A DNA stretch of 64,000 nt, taken from NCBI GenBank assembly GCA_947631235.1, contig CANRKO010000001.1, forward strand, positions 310,001 through 374,000, in the 5' to 3' direction. Under the pieces are notes generated by a model, which ran no database searches, had not been told where the DNA came from, and saw only the letters and a program-made list of their open reading frames with translations. The translations under genes were made by a program, and so were the position numbers. Positions 7,795 to 15,480 of the stretch are shown here, in pieces (positions within the stretch are counted from its first letter, which is position 1; each line of letters begins with the position of its first letter). Origin of the DNA: an uncultured Clostridia bacterium (GTDB lineage Bacteria; Bacillota; Clostridia; UBA1381).

Positions 7795-9246
7795 TTAATG
7801 CAGTTTTACGATTTGCGCGTTGTCATAGTCAAGTCTTACGCTCTTTGGATATGTGACGTTAAGCGAGTCTATCGCTTGTTTGATTTCCTCGTCGCTCACG
7901 CTTTCGTCGGGAACAATGTAATATCCCGTTTCGTCGTATCCTCCGAATATGAGCCGCGCGGTGTATGAATTTGTGTCGTAATGCACTCTGTCGCCGAGGT
8001 CGGGCATCGGGGCAATACCGTCGGGAGCAACGCTGCTGTTGTTTTCATCGCGCAGACCGAATTGAATTCCGCACGGCACAAACCCGTCTTTGTAATAGTC
8101 AATACTTACCACGCCTCCGTCTGTGCGCACATCCGTCACGACTATACTGCCCAATCCGTCGGGCAGCTCGTAGCATATGGGATAATCTCCGATTTTATGC
8201 TGTATTGCGTCTGTTTTCTCGCCGACAGACAAAATCGGTACAATTTTAATTTCTTCGGTATTTATATTCGCTTTCAGAAATTCATATGAATTTTCCTCGC
8301 CGATAACATCGGTATCAAGAATGTCGAGCGATACGCCGTTTTCGTCAAACAGCGCGACCTTCTCCGCAATATTACCGCTGCCTGTTGTCACAAGTTGGCT
8401 GCCGAACGGCGACAGCACGATTTTCTCTATTGACGCGTCCGTATCGGGAATATTTATGCTTGTTTCGGCAGTGACTGTCGCCTTTCGGGCGGCTTTTCTG
8501 TCGATATCAGCCGAAACGTACCATATCCTTGACTTTTCCTCTTCCGTTAATGCGCGGTTCTGAAGCTCCGTCAGGTCTATTGGATTTTCGCTGTCATGCT
8601 TGTCGGCAAGAACCTCAACCTTAATCGTATCGGGCATACCAGCTGCGGATATATTGTATTTGCAAACCGTCTTAAACGTGTACCTGTCGGCGAAATATCC
8701 CTGCGTGCTGCTGTGGTTACCGGCAACGCTTACATCGTGCTGACCGTTTATTCTGACCTCGACCCACATTTTCTCATACGCCTTCGCGTAGGCATTGTGA
8801 CCTATCGGCTCGCTGCCGTCGTAAAACGGCTCGTCTGACTTTAGCGTATAAAACACGTGAAGATAGTTGTCGTCGGCAGCCGCATTGTCAAGTGTCAGCG
8901 TTATTCCGTCCTTTGTGACGCTTTCCCCTATTTGCACGCTGTATTTTGCCAGTTCTTCCGTATCGGTTATTTCGTTTACTCTTTCGTTTTGGAAATAGCT
9001 TATAATATTGCCTATGGCTTCACGTCCCGCAGGTGACGCGGCAAACGCTGCCGCAGTGCATACTACCGCCGCACACGCCGCTATAAGCGAGGTTTTAAAT
9101 ATTTTGCGTTTCATATACCTCTTCCTTTCCGAAGGGGAGGCGGTTATGGACGCGGTTACTCTGCGGGTAATATTGTCCGCGCTTATTTTAAGGTCGGTAT
9201 CGGGAATGCCCGTTTCCGATATAAGCTCTTTAAGTCTTTTATTCAT
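7795..9246 (-). CDS. DUF4179 anti-sigma-like membrane protein
   Basis: A 483-residue protein. A cytosolic segment of about 45 residues comes first, then KRKIFKTSLIAACAAVVCTAAAFAA as the single membrane span, then a large extracellular part. The region after the span (SPAGREAIGNIISYFQNERVNEI and on) matches the DUF4179 type that Firmicutes encode next to ECF sigma factors. The likely role is to hold the upstream sigma factor inactive at the membrane and release it on an envelope signal. The start at 9246 was chosen because GAGGGGG lies 7 bp before it; it overlaps the sigma gene by 8 bp, which implies translational coupling. The extracellular part is about 400 residues and beta-rich; its ligand is unknown. 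Confidence 0.
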   Translation of the reverse strand: MNKRLKELISETGIPDTDLKISADNITRRVTASITASPSERKRYMKRKIFKTSLIAACAAVVCTAAAFAASPAGREAIGNIISYFQNERVNEITDTEELAKYSVQIGESVTKDGITLTLDNAAADDNYLHVFYTLKSDEPFYDGSEPIGHNAYAKAYEKMWVEVRINGQHDVSVAGNHSSTQGYFADRYTFKTVCKYNISAAGMPDTIKVEVLADKHDSENPIDLTELQNRALTEEEKSRIWYVSADIDRKAARKATVTAETSINIPDTDASIEKIVLSPFGSQLVTTGSGNIAEKVALFDENGVSLDILDTDVIGEENSYEFLKANINTEEIKIVPILSVGEKTDAIQHKIGDYPICYELPDGLGSIVVTDVRTDGGVVSIDYYKDGFVPCGIQFGLRDENNSSVAPDGIAPMPDLGDRVHYDTNSYTARLIFGGYDETGYYIVPDESVSDEEIKQAIDSLNVTYPKSVRLDYDNAQIVKLH

Positions 9247-9790
9247 TTCCGTACCCCCTCTCAATCAAATACTCTTTTATCTTTTTGCGCCCTCTTGAAA
9301 GTCTGGATTTGACAGTTGAAGAATTAAGTCCTACCATATTGGCAATATCGGTTATTTTCTCCTCGTAATAGTAGTATCGGAGGAATATTTCGCTGTCGGG
9401 TTCTCCGAGATTTTTTATAATTCCCATAAGGATTTCACGTTTCTCTTGCTCAATCACGGCGTCCTGCGGCGTGTTGTAATCGGAAATTATACGTTCGTCC
9501 ATATCCTCATGTACTCGCAGTGTGCGGAGTTTATTCCTTGCCGTGTTACGCGCCGCTGCCGCAAGATATGCTCTAAGGCTGCCCTTACCGCCGTCAAGCA
9601 CCGACGCGTTTCTCCAAAGCGACAGGAACACATCGCTCACGACTTCCTCTATATCCTCGCGCGTCATTACCGCTCCGATAACGCCGTAAACAACAACCGT
9701 TACATACGGCGTGTAAAGTTCTATCACTTTTTCAAGGCTGCCGTGACGGTGACGGCGCAGTCCCGATATGAGTTTTTCCTCTTTTGTCAA
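9239..9790 (-). CDS. ECF-type RNA polymerase sigma factor
   Basis: A 183-residue sigma-70 family protein of ECF size. Region 2 is seen in YTPYVTVVVYGVIGAVMTREDIEEVVSDVFLSLWRN. Region 4 is at the end, with YYYYEEKITDIANMVGLNSSTVKSRLSRGRKKIKEYL, a clear helix-turn-helix. It directs RNA polymerase to a regulon that probably includes its own operon. The start is proposed as TTG at 9790, preceded by AAGGGAGTGAATACA; two upstream in-frame starts (TTG at 9808 and a GTG) lack a ribosome site. The DUF4179 gene overlaps its end, forming a sigma/anti-sigma pair. The stalk/beta-helix gene and the transporter operon to the right are possible targets, but this is unproven. Confidence 0.
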   Translation of the reverse strand: MTKEEKLISGLRRHRHGSLEKVIELYTPYVTVVVYGVIGAVMTREDIEEVVSDVFLSLWRNASVLDGGKGSLRAYLAAAARNTARNKLRTLRVHEDMDERIISDYNTPQDAVIEQEKREILMGIIKNLGEPDSEIFLRYYYYEEKITDIANMVGLNSSTVKSRLSRGRKKIKEYLIERGYGNE

Positions 9791-9815
9791 TGTATTCACT
9801 CCCTTCAATCGAACA

Positions 9816-9840
9816 AAACAACGTTGTTTCCGTAATTATA
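9816..9840 (-). promoter_or_regulatory. Sigma operon promoter with palindromic operator-like site
   Basis: A TATAAT -10 box lies on the minus strand (9840-9835). Just downstream, across the expected transcription start, is a perfect 14-bp palindrome AAACAACGTTGTTT (9816-9829), a candidate operator. No clear -35 box is seen; an AACC-type ECF -35 may lie further upstream. Confidence 0.
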
Positions 9841-9969
9841 TACACGTGAAAACCAAGGTTGGTTGCATAATGCGAAAAAATTTTTATGATTGATTCGACA
9901 CAAAAGTATATAAATTATACAGCAATGTGAATTTCAAATCAATAATTTTTATTGTTAAATTTTCCGCAT

Positions 9970-10002
9970 TTTAAGGTTCATTTAAGAAAACGGTCATATA
10001 AT
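9970..10002 (+). promoter_or_regulatory. Promoter with 11-bp direct repeats, OmpR/PhoB-type
   Basis: TTTAAG at 9970-9975 repeats at 9981-9986 with 11-bp periodicity, just upstream of TATAAT (9997-10002). There is no good -35 box. This arrangement is typical of activation by OmpR/PhoB-family response regulators. Confidence 0.
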
Positions 10003-10053
10003 TAACTTAGTTCAAAAGAAAACGTCACAGCGAATTTTGAGAGGATGATTAGC

Positions 10054-12363
10054 TTGAAACGGAACACGGTTAAAAAAATAACGTGCATGGCAGCGGCGGC
10101 GATGTTTGCCGTTACGATGTGCGGCGGGTGTACGGCTGCGGAAAGCGGTACGGACAGCATAAAGGTAATGTACGACGGTCAGACGATAGAACTTGACGCC
10201 GCGCCCGAAATCATAAACGACAGAGTAATGGTACCGATGCGCGCAATATTTGAAGCGTTCGGCGCGAAGGTGAAGTGGGACGGCGAAAGCAAAACGATAA
10301 CGTCAAAGAAAAAATCAAAAACAATCACCATGACGATAGACTCGTGCGACATGACAAAGAACGATGAGACGTACACCTTTGACACCGCGCCCGTAATCGA
10401 GAACGGCAGAACGCTCGTACCCGTAAGAGCGATAAGCGATCTTCTGGGGCTTAACGCCGAGTGGGATGAGGGGAGCCGTACCGTTAAAATCACAACCCCC
10501 GCGGACGAGGAAGATAACTCGTGGGAGAAGAATACGGGAACGATCGACCTTGACAGCATGAGCGTCACCGGCGACGGCGTAAGCGTGTCGGGCAAGGTCA
10601 TAACAATAGCGTCGGGCGGCGACTTCACCGTTACGGGTGAGTGCGCCGACGGTCAGATAGTCATTGACACGGATGATAAAGCAAAGCTGCGGCTTTCGGG
10701 CATGAGCCTTACAAATACGGACGGCGCGGCGATTTACATTAAAAACGCCGACAAGGCGTACATCACCGTCAGCAAGGACAGCGAAAACAGCGTAAGCGAC
10801 GGCGCGGAGTACACGTCGGGCGACGAGAACGAGAAGGCGGCGATAACGTCGCGCGACAATCTTGAAATAAAGGGCAACGGCTCTCTTACCGTAAACGGGT
10901 CATACAATAACGGTATCGACTGCAGCGACAGCCTTGACATAGAGAACGGCAATATAAAGGTAAACGCCGTAAACGACGGCATTAACGTAAACGATACTCT
11001 CGCCGTTTCGGGCGGTACGCTCACGGTAAACGCAAAGGGCGACGGTATGCAGGCGGGCGAAATAGTGGATATAATGGGCGGCGAGGTAAATATCACAACA
11101 ACCGGCGAAGTCGCGTCGTCCGCGTCCGAGACGAGAGACTTCGGACGGTTCACGCAAAACACAACGCCTACCGAAACAACGCAGACCGATACGGCAAGCG
11201 ACGCGTCGAGCAAGGGTATAAAGGCGGATTGGCTCGTGGACATATCGGGCGGTACGCTTGATCTCACAACTACCGACCACGCAATCCACTGTACCTCTGA
11301 CATGGAGATTTCGGGCGGCGACATAACTATCTCGTCCGACAACAAGGGCATATCGGCGCACGAAAATCTGACGTTTGACGGCGGCAAGGTGAACATCACA
11401 AAGTCGACCGAGGGCATAGAAACAAAGACGGTTATGACGATAAACGACGGCGATATAAGTGTCACGGCGAGCGACGACGGTATCAACGCGGGCGGTGGCA
11501 ATACGTTCGGCGGTATGGGCAGGAATATGGCGGCAACGGACGGTCAAACTATGCCGAACGGTATGGAGCATCCAAATACAGAAAACATGACGCCTCCGGA
11601 AGTTACAGAAGGAATGAACGGTATGCGTCACGGAGGACGCGGTATGGGAGAAAATATGACCCCTCCCGACGGACAGCAGATGCCTGACGGTCAAACTCCG
11701 CCCGAAATGCCCGACGGTCAGACGATGTCGCAAATGCAGGGCGGCGGCATGAGAGGCGGTATGGGCATGAACCGCGACAGTGCGGAAATAAGCGCGGAGC
11801 ATCACATTCAGATAAACGGCGGAACGGTCTACATTAACGCCATGGGCGACGGTATCGACTCGAACGGCTCGATCGTTATGGACGGCGGCACGGTTACGAT
11901 TGACGGCACAACGTTCAGCGGCAACAGCGCGCTCGACCACGACGGCGCGATGATGGTTAACGGAGGAACGCTGACGGCAGTGAGCGCGGCGGGAATGGTC
12001 GAAATTCCGGGCAGCGCGTCAAAGCAGAATGTGCTTTGCTATACGCTCTCCGAAAGCGTCGCAGCGGGCGCGAAAACGGAAGTTAAAAGGTCGGACGGCA
12101 CGGTAATCGCGTCGCATACGGGTAAAAATGCGTACCAATCGTTTATATTCTCGTCATCGGAACTTGTGACGGGCGAAACGTACACCATATACGTAAACGG
12201 CGAGGAGAAGGACAGCTTTACCGTGTCGGAAAGCGTCTCGACAGTGGGTTCGGCAACGCTTAACGGTATGGGCGGCGGTATGCGTCAGGGACGCGGTATG
12301 AGAGGCGCACTGCCCGACGACGCGGCGCGGCAGAACGGTCAATACAGCGAAAAGACATCGTAA
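10054..12363 (+). CDS. Surface protein with copper-amine-oxidase-like stalk and Cthe_2159-type carbohydrate-binding beta-helix
   Basis: About 769 residues. A signal sequence (KKITCMAAAAMFAVTMCGGC) ends in a possible lipobox cysteine. A stalk domain follows at roughly 35-150, with two repeats of the type PEIINDRVMVPMRAIFEAFGAKVKWD. From about 165 there are short beta repeats such as SGGTLTVNAKGDG, typical of the DUF4353/Cthe_2159 parallel beta-helix, a family known to bind cellulose and acidic sugars. Between about 490 and 585 lies a Met/Gly/Pro/His-rich linker (GGMGRNM, MRHGGRGMGENM, GGGMRGGMGMNRD). The tail ends in a GGGMRQGRGMRG-type stretch that the next gene's product resembles. The TTG start at 10054 has GAGAGG 9 bp upstream; the ATG at 10045 abuts that site and is less likely. 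The role in surface polysaccharide binding is inferred. Confidence 0.
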   Translation: MKRNTVKKITCMAAAAMFAVTMCGGCTAAESGTDSIKVMYDGQTIELDAAPEIINDRVMVPMRAIFEAFGAKVKWDGESKTITSKKKSKTITMTIDSCDMTKNDETYTFDTAPVIENGRTLVPVRAISDLLGLNAEWDEGSRTVKITTPADEEDNSWEKNTGTIDLDSMSVTGDGVSVSGKVITIASGGDFTVTGECADGQIVIDTDDKAKLRLSGMSLTNTDGAAIYIKNADKAYITVSKDSENSVSDGAEYTSGDENEKAAITSRDNLEIKGNGSLTVNGSYNNGIDCSDSLDIENGNIKVNAVNDGINVNDTLAVSGGTLTVNAKGDGMQAGEIVDIMGGEVNITTTGEVASSASETRDFGRFTQNTTPTETTQTDTASDASSKGIKADWLVDISGGTLDLTTTDHAIHCTSDMEISGGDITISSDNKGISAHENLTFDGGKVNITKSTEGIETKTVMTINDGDISVTASDDGINAGGGNTFGGMGRNMAATDGQTMPNGMEHPNTENMTPPEVTEGMNGMRHGGRGMGENMTPPDGQQMPDGQTPPEMPDGQTMSQMQGGGMRGGMGMNRDSAEISAEHHIQINGGTVYINAMGDGIDSNGSIVMDGGTVTIDGTTFSGNSALDHDGAMMVNGGTLTAVSAAGMVEIPGSASKQNVLCYTLSESVAAGAKTEVKRSDGTVIASHTGKNAYQSFIFSSSELVTGETYTIYVNGEEKDSFTVSESVSTVGSATLNGMGGGMRQGRGMRGALPDDAARQNGQYSEKTS

Positions 12364-12376
12364 GATGTCTTTTTAG
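12350..12376 (+). terminator. Terminator overlapping the end of the beta-helix gene
   Basis: AAAAGACATC, GTAA loop, GATGTCTTTTT. The stop codon of the upstream gene (TAA, 12361-12363) lies in the hairpin loop. Confidence 0.
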
Positions 12377-12455
12377 CGTATTATTGCGCCGAAGGTAAGA
12401 GCGTAAAAGTCAGAAATAAAAGCGTGAAAACGCGTAACAAATACGTGTGTGCGCC

Positions 12456-12484
12456 TTGACATGCTCAAGGCAAAGTGTTAAAAT
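12456..12484 (+). promoter_or_regulatory. Promoter of the adaptor-ABC transporter-SLH operon
   Basis: TTGACA (12456-12461), 17-bp spacer, TAAAAT (12479-12484). Confidence 0.
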
Positions 12485-12573
12485 AGTAATAATTCAGAGA
12501 AAATAACAAGGATATAATTCTTTATGCAATATCATCTGTGTGAAACGCAAATAAAGAACAAGGAGGGGACAGT

Positions 12574-14679
12574 ATGGCAGAGTTTGAAAACGGCGAAACG
12601 CTCGAACAAACCGAACAAACCGAACAAACCGAACAAACCGAAGAAACGCTTGACGCGTCGCCGGAAACGCCGGAGGAAACGCTTACGTTTTCGGACGATA
12701 TAGAAAATGAAAACGAGTATGACGACAATGTTCCTGTCGATCCAAAAAAGCGTAAGAGAAAAAAGAGGTTTATCATATTGGGTATAATCGCTCTTGTCGT
12801 TATTGGTCTCATTGTGGCTGACGTAATATCGTCTAAAATAAAAGAGGCGGAAGAACTCAAAAATATGTATACCGACGTTGCTGTGGAACGCCGCACGATA
12901 AAGAAGTCGATAACAGGTTCATCCTCGACCGAGCCGAACGACTCCTACGACGTTATGACAATGAAGTCGGGCGACATAACGGCTGATTACTTCAAAGAGG
13001 GCGACACCGTTAAAAAGGGCGACAAGCTTTACCAGTTTGACGACGAGGAGGCACGTGACTCGCTCGCTACGGCGCAGAACGCGGTCACAAAGGCGCAGCA
13101 GGCGTATGTTGATGCGGTGAAACAAAAGACTAACACCGTAAACACAAACAATATCACATCCAAGAGTACGCAAAACGCGATAAACAGGGCGCTTAACAGT
13201 CTAAACGACGCGCAGAGTTCATATGACGACCAGTACATAAAATCGGATATAGGCGGAAAGGTCACGGGTGTTACGGTCAAAGAGGGCGACAACATAAACA
13301 CGGGAACAAAAATCGCCGACGTATACGACGACAGCAGAATGAAACTACGCGTACCGTTTAACGAGTACGACGCGGGAAACGTGTCTGTAGGCGACGGCGC
13401 GGAGGTAATTGTAACCGCGTCTGGCGATATGCTTTACGGAACGGTGACGGAAAAATCGTCTGCGGCTGTATCGACGGCGGCGCATAATATGCTTGTGTAT
13501 GCCACCGTAGAGGTTGACAATCCCGGCGCGCTCACAACGGCAGACCGCGGCAGCGTGACGGTAAACGGCGCGGCGTGCGCCGACAGCGCGAATTTTGAAT
13601 ATATAGAAACACAGTCGCTCGTAGCCAAGACATCGGGAACGGTCGAGGCTCTCTACATAGAGGAAGGCGACAGCGTGTACGCGGGCGAGCAGGTCGCATA
13701 CGTTAAATCCGACACGCTCACGACCGCGCTCGACAACGCCAAGCTGTCATACGACGACGCGGTACTGAATTTACAAAAGCAGGTGATCCAAAACGACACT
13801 TTCTCGCAGGACAGTTCCATAAAGAACGCGCAGCTTGCCCTCGACGACGCGAGAACAAATCTCAAAAAGGCGCAGGACGCGGTGGACGATTTTGTCGTGG
13901 AGGCTCCGATCGAGGGTACGGTTGTTACGAAGAACGCGAAAAACGGCGACACGCGCGACTCCACAAACAGCACCGAGGCGCTTTGCGTTATATACGACCT
14001 TTCGAGCCTTAAAATATCCTTGGAGGTTGACGAAACGGAAATATCTCTCGTAAAAACGGGAATGAAGGCGACGGTTACGGCTGACGCGGTAGAGGGCGAG
14101 TTTGAAGGCGAGGTCACAAAAGTACCCGTTGACGGCGTAAACACAAACGGCGTGACGACGTATACGGTTGAGATACAGATAAGGGATTATGGTGCGCTTT
14201 TGCCGGGCATGAACGTTGACGCGGAAATTGTCGTTGACGAGGCGGACAACGTGCTTACCATACCCGTAAACAGTATCAACCGCGGCAACGTCGTATTCGT
14301 AAAGGACGACGGTACGCAGCATACGGGCGACATCACCGACATTATAAACGAACGCCGCGAAAACCCCGATAAAAAGGACGATATGCCCGATGTGCCGGCA
14401 AACATTGAAATCCCCGAGGGCTACCGCGCTATACGGATAGATACGGGACTTAACGATAACGACTATATAGAGGTCAAATCGGGACTCGGCGAGGGTGACA
14501 GCGTGCGGACGCTCAACACCAAATCGAGCAGCGAGGACGCGGACTTCGGTATGCCCGGACAGATGCAGGGTATGAACGGCGGTATGCGTCAGGGCGGCGC
14601 ACCCGGCGGCATGAACGGCGGAGGTACGCGTCAGGGCGGCGCTGCCGGAGGCGGCATGGGCGGACCCCCGAACAGATAA
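12574..14679 (+). CDS. HlyD/MacA-type membrane-fusion adaptor with two tandem adaptor modules
   Basis: 701 residues. An acidic cytosolic start carries an EQT repeat, then comes a membrane span (about 66-85). Two barrel-sandwich/beta-barrel modules follow. The first begins near MKSGDITADYFKEGDTVKKGD and holds a coiled-coil hairpin at about 150-220; its second half is SDIGGKVTGVTVKEGDNI. The second begins at LVAKTSGTVEALYIEEGDSV near 350, with a hairpin at about 385-440, and its barrel ends in LLPGMNVDAEIVVDEADNVLTIP. Usual adaptors have one module in about 400 residues, so this is a tandem duplication. The C-terminus is Gly/Met-rich (GMNGGMRQGGAPGG). The ATPase and permease genes follow, so it is probably part of a MacAB-like export system. 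The cargo is unknown. Confidence 0.
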   Translation: MAEFENGETLEQTEQTEQTEQTEETLDASPETPEETLTFSDDIENENEYDDNVPVDPKKRKRKKRFIILGIIALVVIGLIVADVISSKIKEAEELKNMYTDVAVERRTIKKSITGSSSTEPNDSYDVMTMKSGDITADYFKEGDTVKKGDKLYQFDDEEARDSLATAQNAVTKAQQAYVDAVKQKTNTVNTNNITSKSTQNAINRALNSLNDAQSSYDDQYIKSDIGGKVTGVTVKEGDNINTGTKIADVYDDSRMKLRVPFNEYDAGNVSVGDGAEVIVTASGDMLYGTVTEKSSAAVSTAAHNMLVYATVEVDNPGALTTADRGSVTVNGAACADSANFEYIETQSLVAKTSGTVEALYIEEGDSVYAGEQVAYVKSDTLTTALDNAKLSYDDAVLNLQKQVIQNDTFSQDSSIKNAQLALDDARTNLKKAQDAVDDFVVEAPIEGTVVTKNAKNGDTRDSTNSTEALCVIYDLSSLKISLEVDETEISLVKTGMKATVTADAVEGEFEGEVTKVPVDGVNTNGVTTYTVEIQIRDYGALLPGMNVDAEIVVDEADNVLTIPVNSINRGNVVFVKDDGTQHTGDITDIINERRENPDKKDDMPDVPANIEIPEGYRAIRIDTGLNDNDYIEVKSGLGEGDSVRTLNTKSSSEDADFGMPGQMQGMNGGMRQGGAPGGMNGGGTRQGGAAGGGMGGPPNR
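12603..12638 (+). repeat. Four tandem 9-bp units in the adaptor gene
   Basis: CGAACAAAC occurs four times in a row and encodes part of the EQT repeat in the cytosolic N-terminus. The exact identity of the units suggests slippage-prone, length-variable DNA. Confidence 0.
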
Positions 14680-14718
14680 CATTCTTACTAATCTAACATG
14701 AAAGGTGATGACCGGGAT

Positions 14719-15480
14719 ATGCCACCGCTTGTGGAAATGAAAAACGTATATAAGATATACCGCACGGGCGACGTAAGCGTACACGCGCTTGACGGTATAT
14801 CTCTCACCATAGAAAAGGGCGAGTTTGTCGCGATAGTTGGACAGTCCGGCAGCGGCAAATCCACATGTATGAATATAATCGGCTGCCTCGATGTTGCGAC
14901 AAAGGGTACGTATAAGCTGAACGGCAGAGCAATCACAAACTACACGCAGGATGAACTTGCCGAGGTGCGCAACAAAATGCTCGGCTTTATATTTCAGCAG
15001 TACAATCTGCTCCCTAAACTGACGGTACTCGAAAACGTACAACTCCCGCTGCTTTACGCGGGCATGAGGGAAAGCGAGCAGCGCAGACGCGCACTGCAGT
15101 CGCTCGACCGTGTCGGCCTAAAGTCAAAGGCGCACAACTACCCCTCGCAGCTTTCCGGCGGACAGCAGCAGAGAGTATCCATAGCCCGCGCACTCGCGGG
15201 CGACCCGTCGGTAATACTCGCCGACGAGCCTACGGGCGCACTCGACTCACGCACGGGCAGGGAAGTAATGATGTTTCTGCAGCAGCTTAACCGCGAGGGC
15301 AACACAATCATACTCATAACCCACGACAACTCGATTGCCGCACGCGCGAAACGCATAATCAGAATAACCGACGGCAGAATAGTTTACGACGGCCCCGTCG
15401 AGGGCGACGTGACGGTTATGAAAATGCACGGCGCGGGCGAGGAGGCTCCCGAGGACGCGAAAGCGAAGGGGGCGACGTAA
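14719..15480 (+). CDS. ABC transporter ATP-binding protein, MacB/LolD type
   Basis: About 253 residues with all ABC motifs: Walker A GQSGSGKST near 42, Q-loop FIFQQYNLL near 93, signature LSGGQQQR near 143 and Walker B VILADEPTGALDS near 164, with an H-loop in ILITHD. This MacB/LolD/FtsE-like subfamily works with FtsX-like permeases that act as mechanotransmitters rather than classical pores. The start at 14719 is preferred because AAAGGTGATG precedes it; an in-frame ATG 21 bp earlier has no ribosome site. The stop overlaps the permease start (TAATG), so the two are translationally coupled. It energises the complex with the upstream adaptor. Confidence 0.
   Translation: MPPLVEMKNVYKIYRTGDVSVHALDGISLTIEKGEFVAIVGQSGSGKSTCMNIIGCLDVATKGTYKLNGRAITNYTQDELAEVRNKMLGFIFQQYNLLPKLTVLENVQLPLLYAGMRESEQRRRALQSLDRVGLKSKAHNYPSQLSGGQQQRVSIARALAGDPSVILADEPTGALDSRTGREVMMFLQQLNREGNTIILITHDNSIAARAKRIIRITDGRIVYDGPVEGDVTVMKMHGAGEEAPEDAKAKGAT

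Noticed and set aside
12603-12638. Possible CRISPR-like repeat block
   Set aside because: The units are contiguous 9-mers without spacers and encode a simple peptide repeat in frame.
13771-15042. Long open frame of about 420 codons on the minus strand, and similar ones at 10900-11940, 47062-48537 and 5086-5901
   Set aside because: These are antisense to well-supported genes. Their products are rich in Arg, His, Val and Tyr, lack any recognisable motif and have no ribosome sites; they follow from the codon bias of the sense strand.
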